NCBI RefSeq assembly: GCF_965208925.1
Contig: NZ_OZ242364.1
Span: 1,860,001-1,924,000 of the forward strand
Origin: Poriferisodalis sp965208925
Lineage (GTDB): Bacteria; Actinomycetota; Acidimicrobiia; Acidimicrobiales; Poriferisodalaceae
Length of the DNA: 64,000 bases
Direction: 5' to 3'
Shown piece after piece: positions 36,216-44,905 of the stretch. Under the pieces are notes generated by a model. That model worked only from the letters and a program-made list of their open reading frames with translations. It ran no database searches and was not told the origin of the DNA. Every line of letters begins with the position of its first letter. Position 1 is the first letter of the stretch. The translations under genes were made by a program, and so were the position numbers.

Positions 36216-37147
36216 GAGTCCGAGCCCCCGCTGCTGTCAGTTCCCGAGGTGGCAGCCGCTGCGAGTGCATCGGGGTCGATCAAGTCGAAGCGCTGCGGAG
36301 CCTCGACGCCCGCCATCGACCCGAGGCGCGGCACCGCTGCCAGCAGCGACTGGGTGTAGGGCTCGCTGGGCCGATCGAAGATGTCCGAGACATGGCCGCG
36401 CTCGACCAATCGCGACTGCTGCATCACCACGACCTCGTCGGCGATCTCCGCCACGACGCCCATGTCGTGGGTGATGATCAGCACGGCTGCACCGGTCTCG
36501 CGTTGCATCTCGGCGATCAGGGCAAGGATCTGTGCCTGGATCGTGACGTCGAGCGCGGTGGTGGGCTCGTCTGCGATCAGGATGGCCGGGTCGCACGCGA
36601 GCGCCATGGCAATCATCACCCGCTGACGCATCCCGCCAGACATCTCGTGGGGGTACTGGTCGATCCGGCGCGCAGCGTCGGGGATGCGTACCCGGTTCAG
36701 CATCTCCAAGGTGCGCTCGCGAGCCTCGCCACGGTTCATGCCACGGTGGAGCCGCAGCGCCTCGCCGATCTGGCTGCCGACCGTATAGACGGGGTTGAGG
36801 CTGGTCAGCGGCTCCTGGAAGATCATCGAGATGCGATCGCCCCGGATCGATCGCATCTGCGGTTCGGGCAGCTGCAGCAGATCGTCGACGCTGCCGTCGT
36901 CGTGGCGGAACAGCACCTCGCCGCTGCGGATCTCCGCCCGGGTGCCGATCTCGATGAGGCGCATGATCGACAGTGCGGTCACTGACTTGCCCGAGCCCGA
37001 CTCGCCGACCACCGCCAGCGTGCCGCCGTCGTGCAGGTCGAACGACACGTCGTTCACGGCGATGAAGTCGTCGAAAGCGACCGTGAGGCCCCGAACCCGC
37101 AGTCTCGGTGCTGCGTTGTTGTCGCCTCCTGCGTCGGCCGTGCTCAC
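36212..37147 (-). CDS. oppD: Oligopeptide/dipeptide-type ABC transporter ATP-binding protein (OppD-like)
   Basis: The 311-residue partner ATPase has Walker A VVGESGSGKSVTALSIMRL, Q-loop IFQEPLTSLNPVYTVG, signature MSGGMRQRVMIAMAL, Walker B AILIADEPTTALDVTIQAQ, ITHDMGVVAEIADEVVVM, and the family C-terminal FDRPSEPYTQSLLAAVPRLG. It lies between the permease gene oppC (3-nt gap) and oppF (4-nt overlap). Confidence 0.93.
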   Translation of the reverse strand: MSTADAGGDNNAAPRLRVRGLTVAFDDFIAVNDVSFDLHDGGTLAVVGESGSGKSVTALSIMRLIEIGTRAEIRSGEVLFRHDDGSVDDLLQLPEPQMRSIRGDRISMIFQEPLTSLNPVYTVGSQIGEALRLHRGMNRGEARERTLEMLNRVRIPDAARRIDQYPHEMSGGMRQRVMIAMALACDPAILIADEPTTALDVTIQAQILALIAEMQRETGAAVLIITHDMGVVAEIADEVVVMQQSRLVERGHVSDIFDRPSEPYTQSLLAAVPRLGSMAGVEAPQRFDLIDPDALAAAATSGTDSSGGSDS

Positions 37148-37150
37148 AGC

Positions 37151-38080
37151 TCAGCGTCCCCGCAGCTTGGGGTTGTAGGCATCCTGCAAGCCGTCGCCGA
37201 TGAGGCTGAAGCTCAGCACCGTGAAGAAGATCGCCAGACCGGGGAAGGTCACCGACCACCACGCAGTCAGGAAGTTCCCCCGGTTCAGCCCGATCATCAG
37301 GCCCCAACTGGTGGTGTTGGGATCACCGAGGCCGAGGAACGCCAATCCAGCCTCGAACAGGATCGCAGTGCCCATGATGAGCGTGGCCGACACGATCAGC
37401 GGCGGCAGCGCATTCGGGAACACCACCTTGCGAATGATGCGCCAGTCCGTGGCTCCCACCGCTCGGGCAGCCCGCACGAACTCCAGGTTCTTCAGCCTCA
37501 GGAACTCTGCACGGGTGATGCGAGCGATCCCCGGCCACGCCACCACGCCGATGGCGAACGAGATCGTGAACATCGACGGCTCGAACAGGGCCACCAGCAC
37601 CATCGCGAACAGCAGTGCAGGCAGCACCTGGAAGAACTCGGTGAAGCGCATGAGGGCGCTGTCGAGCCAGCCGCCGTAGTAGCCGGCGAGCGCGCCGATG
37701 CTGATGCCGATCACGAGCACCATCGCGGCCGCCATGGCAGCAACCGTCAGGCTTGTCGTGCCGCCGCCGATCACGCCCGCCAAGACGTCGCGACCCAGAT
37801 AGTCAGTTCCCAGGCGGGCCTCTTCCAGCTCTCCTGGACCAGTGAGCGGAATCGCCACGATGTCCTTGGGGTCGTTGTCGTAGATCCGCGGGCCGGCGAC
37901 GGTCATGAAGACGATGCCGATGAGCATCACCACGCCTGCCACTGCGGCCTTGTTGCGCACGAAGAGCCGCAGAGTCTCCCGGCCGGGGCGTCCCGATCCG
38001 CCTTCGCCACCGGCCCCCAGACCGGGGGTGACCCCCAGATCGGCGGCTGCCACCTCACTGCGTCCCATAGCGTCAGACAT
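37151..38080 (-). CDS. oppC: Oligopeptide/dipeptide-type ABC transporter permease (OppC-like)
   Basis: A 309-residue membrane subunit with about six helices: an N-terminal helix after the LFVRNKAAVAGVVMLIGIVF motif, the characteristic periplasmic HxxGTDxxGRDV element (here RLGTDYLGRDVLAGVIGG), and the EAA cytoplasmic loop (EFVRAARAVGATDWRIIRKVVFPN) that docks on the ATPases. The start overlaps the end of oppB by 8 nt. Confidence 0.92.
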   Translation of the reverse strand: MSDAMGRSEVAAADLGVTPGLGAGGEGGSGRPGRETLRLFVRNKAAVAGVVMLIGIVFMTVAGPRIYDNDPKDIVAIPLTGPGELEEARLGTDYLGRDVLAGVIGGGTTSLTVAAMAAAMVLVIGISIGALAGYYGGWLDSALMRFTEFFQVLPALLFAMVLVALFEPSMFTISFAIGVVAWPGIARITRAEFLRLKNLEFVRAARAVGATDWRIIRKVVFPNALPPLIVSATLIMGTAILFEAGLAFLGLGDPNTTSWGLMIGLNRGNFLTAWWSVTFPGLAIFFTVLSFSLIGDGLQDAYNPKLRGR

Positions 38081-39056
38081 TGGAGCGCTCCCGCAGGCGG
38101 ATACGGGGGTCGATGATCGTGTACAGCAGGTCGGTCAGCAGGTTCGCCACGATCACCATGACTGACGACACCAGCAGCACGCCGAGCAGCACCGAGGTAT
38201 CCCGGCGCAGGATCGAGTCGAAAGCCAGCCTTCCCAGCCCCGGCCAGTTGAATACGGTCTCGACCAGCAACGCGCCCGACAGCAGTGCCCCGAACTGCAG
38301 GCCGATCACCGTCACGACCGGGATGACGGCGTTGCGCAGCGCATGCTTGTACACCACCCGGCGCTCGCCCAGTCCCTTCGCCCGGGCGGTACGCACGTAG
38401 TCGGATTCGAGCACCTCCAGCATGGAGGCCCGAGACAGCCGGCTGTACTGCGCCAGGTAGATGAGCCCGAGCGTGAGTGCGGGCAGCACGAGGTGCTCGC
38501 CCACGTCGAGCACATTCGCGAGCGCTCCCTCGCCGTAGTTCACGTCATGCCAGCCCTGGATCGGCAACAGCTCCCACGTTGACGCGAACAGGATCACCAG
38601 CATGATCCCGGTCCAGAAGACCGGCATCGAGAAGCCCACGAGCGCCAGCACGGTTGCGCCGTGACTGAGCGGGCTCTCGGGACGGCGCGCAGTAGCGACG
38701 CCCACCATGGTCCCGGCTGCCACGGCGAACGCCAGCGCCGTTCCGACCAGCAGCACCGTGGGCCAGAGGCGCTCGATGATGAGCGACGTCACCGACCGGT
38801 TGAAGAAGAACGAGTCGCCCAGATCGCCCGTGGCAACCCTGCCGACGTAGGACAGCAGCTGCACGATGACCGGACGGTCCAGGCCGTACTGGGCCCGGAT
38901 CTCCTCGAGCAGCTCGGGGTCACCGGCGCCGCTCTCGCCCACGATCACCGTGGCCGGATCGCCGGGCGTGATGTGGATCAGCAAGAAGTTGAGGCACATC
39001 ACTGCCAGGATCAGCCCGAGTGCTTGGGCGATCCTGGCAGCGATGGACCTCAGCAT
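38073..39056 (-). CDS. oppB: Oligopeptide/dipeptide-type ABC transporter permease (OppB-like)
   Basis: A 327-residue membrane subunit with the typical OppB/DppB N-terminus (FLLIHITPGDPATVIVGESG and LLEEIRAQYGLDRPVIVQLLSYVGRVATGDLG), about six helices and the EAA loop DYVRTARAKGLGERRVVYKHALRNAVIPVVT. It is followed by oppC with an 8-nt overlap and lies 82 nt after oppA. Confidence 0.93.
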   Translation of the reverse strand: MLRSIAARIAQALGLILAVMCLNFLLIHITPGDPATVIVGESGAGDPELLEEIRAQYGLDRPVIVQLLSYVGRVATGDLGDSFFFNRSVTSLIIERLWPTVLLVGTALAFAVAAGTMVGVATARRPESPLSHGATVLALVGFSMPVFWTGIMLVILFASTWELLPIQGWHDVNYGEGALANVLDVGEHLVLPALTLGLIYLAQYSRLSRASMLEVLESDYVRTARAKGLGERRVVYKHALRNAVIPVVTVIGLQFGALLSGALLVETVFNWPGLGRLAFDSILRRDTSVLLGVLLVSSVMVIVANLLTDLLYTIIDPRIRLRERSNV

Positions 39057-39138
39057 GCTCCGTCCTTGTTGAGCCCGTAGCTATTGGGCGCAGTGCCGGC
39101 GGTCACTTCAGCGCTGCCGGCACCTGGTCCCGTTGCCG

Positions 39139-40932
39139 CTACTGATCCAGCCAGACCTGGTGCATGGGCGACATCTGCCCCCAGATGTTGTTGGTCGGCG
39201 GGTTCATGACCGCCGGGTTGAACGCCTGCCAGAACGACGGCGTATTCAGGAAGTAGATCGGCACCTCGTCGGCCACGATCTCCTGGAACTCGGCGTACAG
39301 CCTGGTCCGTTCGCCGGCGTCGAGCTCCTGGCCTGCCGCAGCGAGCAGCGCGTCGACCTCGGGATTGCAGTAGCCCGTGTTGTTGGTCCAGATCACGCCC
39401 ACCCGGTTATCGCACAGGTAGGTGCGGTGGACGCCGATCACCGGGTCGCCCCAGTTCCAGACCTGGTTGATGGTCATCTGGTAGTCCCCACCGGCGACTC
39501 GCTGCGCCCAGGTCGGGAAGTCGGGCGACACGCTCAGCTCGACTTTGATGCCGGCTTCCTCCAGCGCCTGCACCACATACTCGGCGTGGACCACGAACGC
39601 CGGCGGGATGTAGTCGATGGTGAGCTCCAGCTCGCCTTCGCCGTAACCGGCTTCAGCCAGCAGCTGCTTGGCCCGGTCGATGTCCTTGTCGTAGTGGTTC
39701 ACATCCGCGTTGTGGAACGGGCTGGCGGCGGCGATGCCGGTCGGCACCGGGAAGGTGAGCCCTTGTTCGATGACTCCCGAGAGGAAGTCGCGGTCGATCG
39801 CGTACCCGATGGCCTGACGCACTCGCACATCAGACAAGGCAGGGTCGTTCAAGTTGAACTCCAGCCAGTTGATCTGGCCGATGGCCTCGTGGCCCTGAGC
39901 GGTCACCTCCACGTCGGGGTTGTCCATCAGGCGAAGCACGTTTGCTGCGGGGCCCAAGGTGGACGACAGGTGCGTCGTGCCGTTCTCGAGGCTCAGCACG
40001 ATGGCTGTCGAATCGGGCGTGATCTCCATCACGATCTCGTCGAGGCACGGTGTGCCCTCGATAAAGAAGTCGTCGAAGCGCTCCATACGGATGATGGTTC
40101 CCGGCTCGTACTCGGCCAGCCGGAACGGGCCCGAGCCCACGAAGTCCTCGCTGTTGCGCGGGTGGGACTTCATGTCCTGGCCGTCGTCGAAGATGTGCTT
40201 CGGGATGATGGGCAGCAGGCCCGGCGACATCGCCAGCAGGATCGCCGGATGCGGCTGGCTGAGGTTGATGACCGCCGTGTGCTCGTCGGGCGTGTCCACG
40301 CTCGTCACCGGTGCATACATCGGCTTGAACGGGTGGTTGGCTTGCACCGTCTGGATCGAGAACGCCACGTCGGCGGAGGTGATCGGCATGCCGTCGTGGA
40401 AGACAGCGTCCTCCACGAGGTGCAGCGTCACCGAGAGGCCGTCGTCAGCGACTTCCCAGCTCTCGGCCAGGTACGGCATGGGGTTGTACTGGTCGTCGTA
40501 GAGCAGCGGGCTCGCATTGAGCTGCGTGCCCGGCACGGCGGTCGCATAGCCCGACTGCACCGTGCCGTTGAGGTGCCGCGGCACCTGCGTGCTGCCGATG
40601 ATGAGCGTCCCGCCGACATTGGCCCCGCCGTTGCAATAGTCCATGGCCATGTCGTCGTCGGCCATGTCGTCATCCGCCATGTCGTCGTCGGCCATGTCGC
40701 CGTCTTCGTCATGGTCGTGGCCGTCGTCCTCGTCATGGTCGTGGTCGTCGCCATCGTCCATGTCGTCGCCGGCATCGCTGCCCGTGTCCGCGGCAGCCGT
40801 GGTCGCCGGCGCGGCGTCATCGCTGTCGTCGTCACTGGCACACGACGCGGCGATCAGCGCGAACACCGCGAGCAAGGCGATCAATAGCCGGCCGAAGCGG
40901 CGTTGCGCGCCACGTGTCGTCGTGATCCTCAT
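39139..40932 (-). CDS. oppA: Family 5 solute-binding lipoprotein (OppA/DppA-like) with Asp/His/Met-rich linker
   Basis: The 597-residue lipoprotein captures the substrate of the OppBCDF importer. The signal peptide ends in a lipobox (ALIAASC, Cys31). Residues 34-98 are an extreme low-complexity linker with DHDHDEDDGHDHDEDGD and three copies of MADDD. The SBP_bac_5 domain starts near 105 (GGTLIIGSTQVPRHLN) and includes NPMPYLAESWEVADDGLSVTLHL and GPFRLAEYEPGTIIRMERFDDF. The ligand (peptide, nickel complex or other) cannot be told. The start at 40932 (MRITTTRG) follows a GGGGAGA Shine-Dalgarno. Confidence 0.9.
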   Translation of the reverse strand: MRITTTRGAQRRFGRLLIALLAVFALIAASCASDDDSDDAAPATTAAADTGSDAGDDMDDGDDHDHDEDDGHDHDEDGDMADDDMADDDMADDDMAMDYCNGGANVGGTLIIGSTQVPRHLNGTVQSGYATAVPGTQLNASPLLYDDQYNPMPYLAESWEVADDGLSVTLHLVEDAVFHDGMPITSADVAFSIQTVQANHPFKPMYAPVTSVDTPDEHTAVINLSQPHPAILLAMSPGLLPIIPKHIFDDGQDMKSHPRNSEDFVGSGPFRLAEYEPGTIIRMERFDDFFIEGTPCLDEIVMEITPDSTAIVLSLENGTTHLSSTLGPAANVLRLMDNPDVEVTAQGHEAIGQINWLEFNLNDPALSDVRVRQAIGYAIDRDFLSGVIEQGLTFPVPTGIAAASPFHNADVNHYDKDIDRAKQLLAEAGYGEGELELTIDYIPPAFVVHAEYVVQALEEAGIKVELSVSPDFPTWAQRVAGGDYQMTINQVWNWGDPVIGVHRTYLCDNRVGVIWTNNTGYCNPEVDALLAAAGQELDAGERTRLYAEFQEIVADEVPIYFLNTPSFWQAFNPAVMNPPTNNIWGQMSPMHQVWLDQ

Positions 40933-40958
40933 GAGCTGTCTCCCCTTCTGGAGGCACC

Positions 40959-40981
40959 CACCCGTCACACGACGACGGGTG
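40959..40981. promoter_or_regulatory. Inverted repeat in the oppA-ssuD divergent promoter region
   Basis: CACCCGTC (40959-40966) and GACGGGTG (40974-40981) form a perfect 8-bp inverted repeat with a 7-nt centre, 27 nt before the oppA start. The 170-nt region separates two divergent operons. The palindrome is a candidate operator for a dimeric regulator, or a leader hairpin of oppA mRNA. No regulator gene is adjacent. Confidence 0.4.
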
Positions 40982-41102
40982 CAATTGTTGGCAAGGCCCT
41001 GCGAGAGCCTGCGCTACCGTAACCGACGATGTCGTTGCCATCGACGGTGACACACGCAGTCCTCTGTGTGCAGCACGGTGGCGTCAGCAAGGTGGTCGGC
41101 CG

Positions 41103-42215
41103 ATGAAGGTCCACTGGTTCTTGCCAACTGGCGGCGATTCTCGCGATGTGCTGCCCGACGAGCCGGGCGCGCACTGGCGGCCGCCGTCAATGGACTATCT
41201 CGCCCAGATTGCGACCGCCTGCGATCAGCTCGGCTATGAGGGGATGCTCACGCCGTGCGGGACCATGTGCGAGGACGCGTGGCTCTCAACGATTGCGCTG
41301 GCGCCGCTGACCAAGCGTGTCAAGTTCCTCGTCGCCTTCCGGCCGGGCTTCCTGTCGCCGACGCTGGCGGCGCAGATGGCCTCCACCTACCAGCGGCTGT
41401 CGGGCGGGCGGCTGCTCATCAACATTGTCACCGGCGCTGAACCGCGCGAGCTGAACCGCTTCGGCGACTGGCTTGACAAGGACACCCGCTATGCCCGTAC
41501 CGGCGAGTTCCTCCGGATCGTGCGCGAGGCATGGTCAGGCGAGCCGTTCGATTTCGAGGGCGACTTCTACAAGGTCGCCGCCGCTACCACCCGGGAGGCA
41601 CCTGACCCTCTCCCGGCGATCTACTTCGGCGGGGCATCGCCGGCTGCCGAGCAGATCGCGGCGCAGCACGTCGACGTCTACCTGGCGTGGGGCGAGCCAC
41701 CCGACATGGTGACCGAGCGACTGAACCGCATGCGTGCACGGGCCGCCGAGCACGATCGCACGTTGCGCTACGGCATCCGCTTCCACGTCATCACCCGGCC
41801 AGATGCAGCCGACGCCTGGGCCGTGGCCGACGACATGCTGGCGCACATGAGCCCCGAAGCCATCGCCGCCGCCCAGGCCGACTTCGCCACGACGATGTCG
41901 GAGGGCCAGCGCCGCATGGCGCAGCTTCACGCCGAGGGCACGGGGCGGTTGGAAATCCACCCCAATGTGTGGTCGGGCATCGGACTCGTCCGCGGCGGTG
42001 CAGGAACGGCGCTGGTGGGCAGCTACAGCGAGGTGGCGGACCGCATCGCCGAATACCACGCGCTGGGCTTCGACGAGTTCATCCTGTCGGGCTACCCGCA
42101 CCTCGAGGAGGCGTACTGGTTCGGTGAGGGTGTCATGCCGATCCTGCGTGAACGCGGGCTGCTCGAACCGCTTGCGCACGGTTCCGACAACGCCCTGGTC
42201 TCGTCGTTCCGCTGA
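41103..42215 (+). CDS. ssuD: SsuD-like FMNH2-dependent alkanesulfonate monooxygenase
   Basis: The 370-residue luciferase-like monooxygenase aligns by eye with SsuD along its whole length: WFLPTGGDSRD, GYEGMLTPCGTMCEDAWL, VKFLVAFRPGFLSPTLAAQMA, NIVTGAEPREL, DVYLAWGEPPDMV, RFHVITR and the C-terminal SGIGLVRGGAGTALVGSY with SGYPHLEEAYWFGE. SsuD uses reduced FMN and O2 to release sulfite from alkanesulfonates. The reductase SsuE and the Ssu ABC importer are not adjacent, so the substrate may differ. The GATase-P450 fusion starts 7 nt downstream. Confidence 0.87.
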   Translation: MKVHWFLPTGGDSRDVLPDEPGAHWRPPSMDYLAQIATACDQLGYEGMLTPCGTMCEDAWLSTIALAPLTKRVKFLVAFRPGFLSPTLAAQMASTYQRLSGGRLLINIVTGAEPRELNRFGDWLDKDTRYARTGEFLRIVREAWSGEPFDFEGDFYKVAAATTREAPDPLPAIYFGGASPAAEQIAAQHVDVYLAWGEPPDMVTERLNRMRARAAEHDRTLRYGIRFHVITRPDAADAWAVADDMLAHMSPEAIAAAQADFATTMSEGQRRMAQLHAEGTGRLEIHPNVWSGIGLVRGGAGTALVGSYSEVADRIAEYHALGFDEFILSGYPHLEEAYWFGEGVMPILRERGLLEPLAHGSDNALVSSFR

Positions 42216-42222
42216 GCTGCAG

Positions 42223-44277
42223 ATGTCAGACAGCCCGCGACGAGAAATACGGGAAACCGGCACGTCAGCCGAGCACCGTCCGCTGCGCCTGGGCTTGCTG
42301 CGCTGCGACGATCCGATCCCCGAGCTGAGATCGATCTGCGGCACCTACTCGGACATGTTCGCCGACGTCATCGCTCGGGTCGATCCCAGCGTGCAGATGG
42401 ACACCTTCAGCCTCCCCGATGACGAATGGCCCGACGACCTCGATGCGTACGACGGCTGGATGACCACGGGAACCCGCGCCTCGGTCTACGACGACGCGCC
42501 CTGGATCAACCGGTTCGCAGACTTCGTGCGGCAGCTGCACGCCGAGGGTCGCAAGATGTTCGGCGTCTGCTTCGGGCACCAGATGATCGCCCACGCGCTC
42601 GGCGGCACGGTGCAGCGAGCCTCGCACGGCTGGACGGTGGGCGCGAACGTCTGGACGATCCACGAGCGGCGTCCCTGGATGGATCCGCCTGCCGATGAGA
42701 TCCGACTCATCCACAGCCATCAGGACCAGGTGCTGTCCTTGCCGCCCGGCGGAGTGGCGCTGGCGGGTGCCGATCGGTGCCCGATCGCGATGCTGGCAGT
42801 GGGGGAGCACCTCGTCGGACTGCAGGGCCACCCGGAATTCGAGCCCGAGTTCGTGGGCCCGCTGTACGAGAGCCGCACTGAGCTGCTGGGCGCCGATGCT
42901 GTTGCCGAAGCCCAGGCCAGCCTGTCAACGCCGTGCAACCAGGAACTCGTCGCTGGCTGGATGCTGCGTTTCTTCGCCCGCTCAGACGGGGTCAGCCTGA
43001 GAGACTTCGGTCTGTTCGACCCGGCTGTTCAGCAGTGCCCGCATGCCTACTACGCCAAGATGCGCGAATCAGCGCCGGTGTATGAGGCGGCGGCCGGCGG
43101 TGCCTCGCTGCATCTGATCACCAGGTACGACGACGTGCTGGAGGCTGTGCGGGATCCTGAGACATTCTCCTCTCGCTTCGATGTGGGCGGTCGGGGCAAC
43201 GCTGAGCTGGCTCGGCGCACCAAGGAGCTCTACGAGGCCGAGGGCGGATACGACCGGGTCGGCACGATGCTCACAGCGGATCCTCCCGAGCACACCCGAT
43301 TCCGCCGTCTCGTCAGCAAGGCGTTCACTCCCAAGGTGGTCAATGACCTCGAACCTGCAGTGCGCGAGATAGCCGCGGCGCTGATCGACCAGATGCTCGC
43401 TGATGCCGCTGGCGGCGATTCGATCGATTTCGTCGAGGCGTTCGCGGTGCCCCTCCCGGTGGCGGTCATCGCCCGGGCGCTCAACGTTCCCGACGACCGG
43501 CTTGCCGACTTCAAGCGCTGGAGCGACGCCTCGATTGCCGGCATCGGCACGAACATCTCCATCGAGGAACGTCTCGAAGCCGAGCGCGAGGTCATCGAGT
43601 TCCAGAAGTACTTCGCCGAGCAGCTCGAACTTCGGCGCGCCGAACCGCAGGACGATCTGCTGACGAATCTCCTCAACGCACGCATCGACCGCGAATTCGA
43701 TGATGTCGCCGGTGACGCAGTGTCGACCGAGCCGCTCACGATTGCGGAGATGCTCAGCATCATTCAGCAGCTGCTGGTGGCCGGCAACGAGACCACCACC
43801 AAGATGCTCACCGAGATGCTGCGGTTGCTGGCCGAGCATCCCGACGAGTGGGGGGCTCTTCGAGCGGACCCCTCGCGAGCCGCAGCATTTGTGGAAGAGA
43901 CCCTGCGCCTGTCGACGCCGACGCAGGGGATGTTCCGCGTGGTGAAGAAGGACACCCGGCTCGCCGACGTCGACCTTCCCGCTGGCTCTCACCTAGTGGT
44001 GATGTTCAGCTCGGCCAACCGGGACCGGTCGGTCTTCGATGACGCAGACTCGTTCCGCCCGATGCGCGACGGCGTGTCGAACCACCTTGCGTTCGGCCGG
44101 GGAATCCATTTCTGCCTGGGAGCGGCACTGGCACGGCTGGAAGGGCGGGTTGCGGCCGAAGAGCTGTCGCAGCGGCTGCGTTCCGTCGCGCTCTGTGCCT
44201 CGAACGACTTCGAGTATCACCCCAGCTTCTTGCTGAGAGGCCTCAAGCGGCTCGATATCCAGCCGGTACCTGCCTGA
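42223..44277 (+). CDS. Class I glutamine amidotransferase-like domain fused to a cytochrome P450
   Basis: One uninterrupted 684-residue frame. Residues about 20-255 are a GATase1 domain with the nucleophile Cys116 in GVCFGHQMIAHALGG and the His203/Glu205 dyad in LQGHPEFEPEF. Residues about 264-684 are a complete P450: FDPAVQQCPHAYYAKMRESAPVY, FSSRF, ADPPEHTRFRRLVSKAFTP, the I-helix AGNETT (520-525), ExxR at 559-562 (ETLR) and the haem ligand Cys631 in FGRGIHFCLGAALARLEG. The join is short with no linker repeat. The ATG at 42223 follows ssuD by 7 nt. No known pathway enzyme with this architecture is recognised; the substrate is unknown. Confidence 0.88.
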   Translation: MSDSPRREIRETGTSAEHRPLRLGLLRCDDPIPELRSICGTYSDMFADVIARVDPSVQMDTFSLPDDEWPDDLDAYDGWMTTGTRASVYDDAPWINRFADFVRQLHAEGRKMFGVCFGHQMIAHALGGTVQRASHGWTVGANVWTIHERRPWMDPPADEIRLIHSHQDQVLSLPPGGVALAGADRCPIAMLAVGEHLVGLQGHPEFEPEFVGPLYESRTELLGADAVAEAQASLSTPCNQELVAGWMLRFFARSDGVSLRDFGLFDPAVQQCPHAYYAKMRESAPVYEAAAGGASLHLITRYDDVLEAVRDPETFSSRFDVGGRGNAELARRTKELYEAEGGYDRVGTMLTADPPEHTRFRRLVSKAFTPKVVNDLEPAVREIAAALIDQMLADAAGGDSIDFVEAFAVPLPVAVIARALNVPDDRLADFKRWSDASIAGIGTNISIEERLEAEREVIEFQKYFAEQLELRRAEPQDDLLTNLLNARIDREFDDVAGDAVSTEPLTIAEMLSIIQQLLVAGNETTTKMLTEMLRLLAEHPDEWGALRADPSRAAAFVEETLRLSTPTQGMFRVVKKDTRLADVDLPAGSHLVVMFSSANRDRSVFDDADSFRPMRDGVSNHLAFGRGIHFCLGAALARLEGRVAAEELSQRLRSVALCASNDFEYHPSFLLRGLKRLDIQPVPA

Positions 44278-44295
44278 GCCCTCCGGCAATCGGAG

Positions 44296-44886
44296 CTAGG
44301 TCGTGGGCAGCCATGCAGGCCGGACCTGCTCGTAGCTGTCGATTTCCGATGCGCTGCGCAGTGTGATGCCGATGTCGTCGAGGCCCTCGAGGAAGCGCTC
44401 CTGGGTTGCGTCATCCATCGGGAACGATTCCTCGATGCCCGCAGCGGGTGCGCTGAGCAGGCGTCGCTCGACGTCGACCGTCACCACCAAGTCGGGGTCG
44501 GCAGCCACGGCGGCCCGGAGTCGGGCGGCGGCCTCTTCGGACACCTGCACCGGAACCAACCCGTTCTTGGTGGAGTTGTTGCGGAAGATGTCGCCGAAAC
44601 GGGGGGAAACCACCGCTACGAAGCCATAGTCCATCAGTGCCCACACGGCGTGCTCGCGCGACGATCCCGTGCCGAAATTCGACCCTGCTACGAGCACCGT
44701 GGCGCCCGCAAAGCGCTCGTCATTCAGCACGAAATCGCGCTCGTCACGCCACTCGCTGAAGAGCCCTTTGCCGAAGCCGGTGCGCTCGACGCGCTTCAGC
44801 CAGTCGCTGGGGATGATCTGGTCGGTGTCCACGTCGGAACGATCGAGAGGCACCGCCCGCCCCTCATGGACTCGTACTGGCTCCAT
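44296..44886 (-). CDS. leuD: 3-isopropylmalate dehydratase small subunit
   Basis: With LeuC it isomerises 2-isopropylmalate, and citraconate/2-methylmalate in the citramalate pathway. The 196-residue protein has the family motifs PLDRSDVDTDQIIPSDWLKR, LVAGSNFGTGSSREHAVWALMDYGF and IFRNNSTKNGLVPV. It follows leuC by 19 nt and is convergent with the P450-fusion gene. Confidence 0.94.
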   Translation of the reverse strand: MEPVRVHEGRAVPLDRSDVDTDQIIPSDWLKRVERTGFGKGLFSEWRDERDFVLNDERFAGATVLVAGSNFGTGSSREHAVWALMDYGFVAVVSPRFGDIFRNNSTKNGLVPVQVSEEAAARLRAAVAADPDLVVTVDVERRLLSAPAAGIEESFPMDDATQERFLEGLDDIGITLRSASEIDSYEQVRPAWLPTT

Positions 44887-44905
44887 CGACTTGTTCCTCT
44901 CCCGC

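Noticed and set aside
39133..40887. A 584-codon plus-strand open frame with Val/His-rich sequence
   Set aside because: Antisense to oppA, whose lipobox and SBP motifs are clear; the repeat tail only mirrors the acidic linker.
42960..43030. Frameshift or assembly join creating the GATase-P450 fusion
   Set aside because: The frame is continuous, both domains are complete, and base composition does not change at the junction. Read-level checking is still listed as the refuting test.
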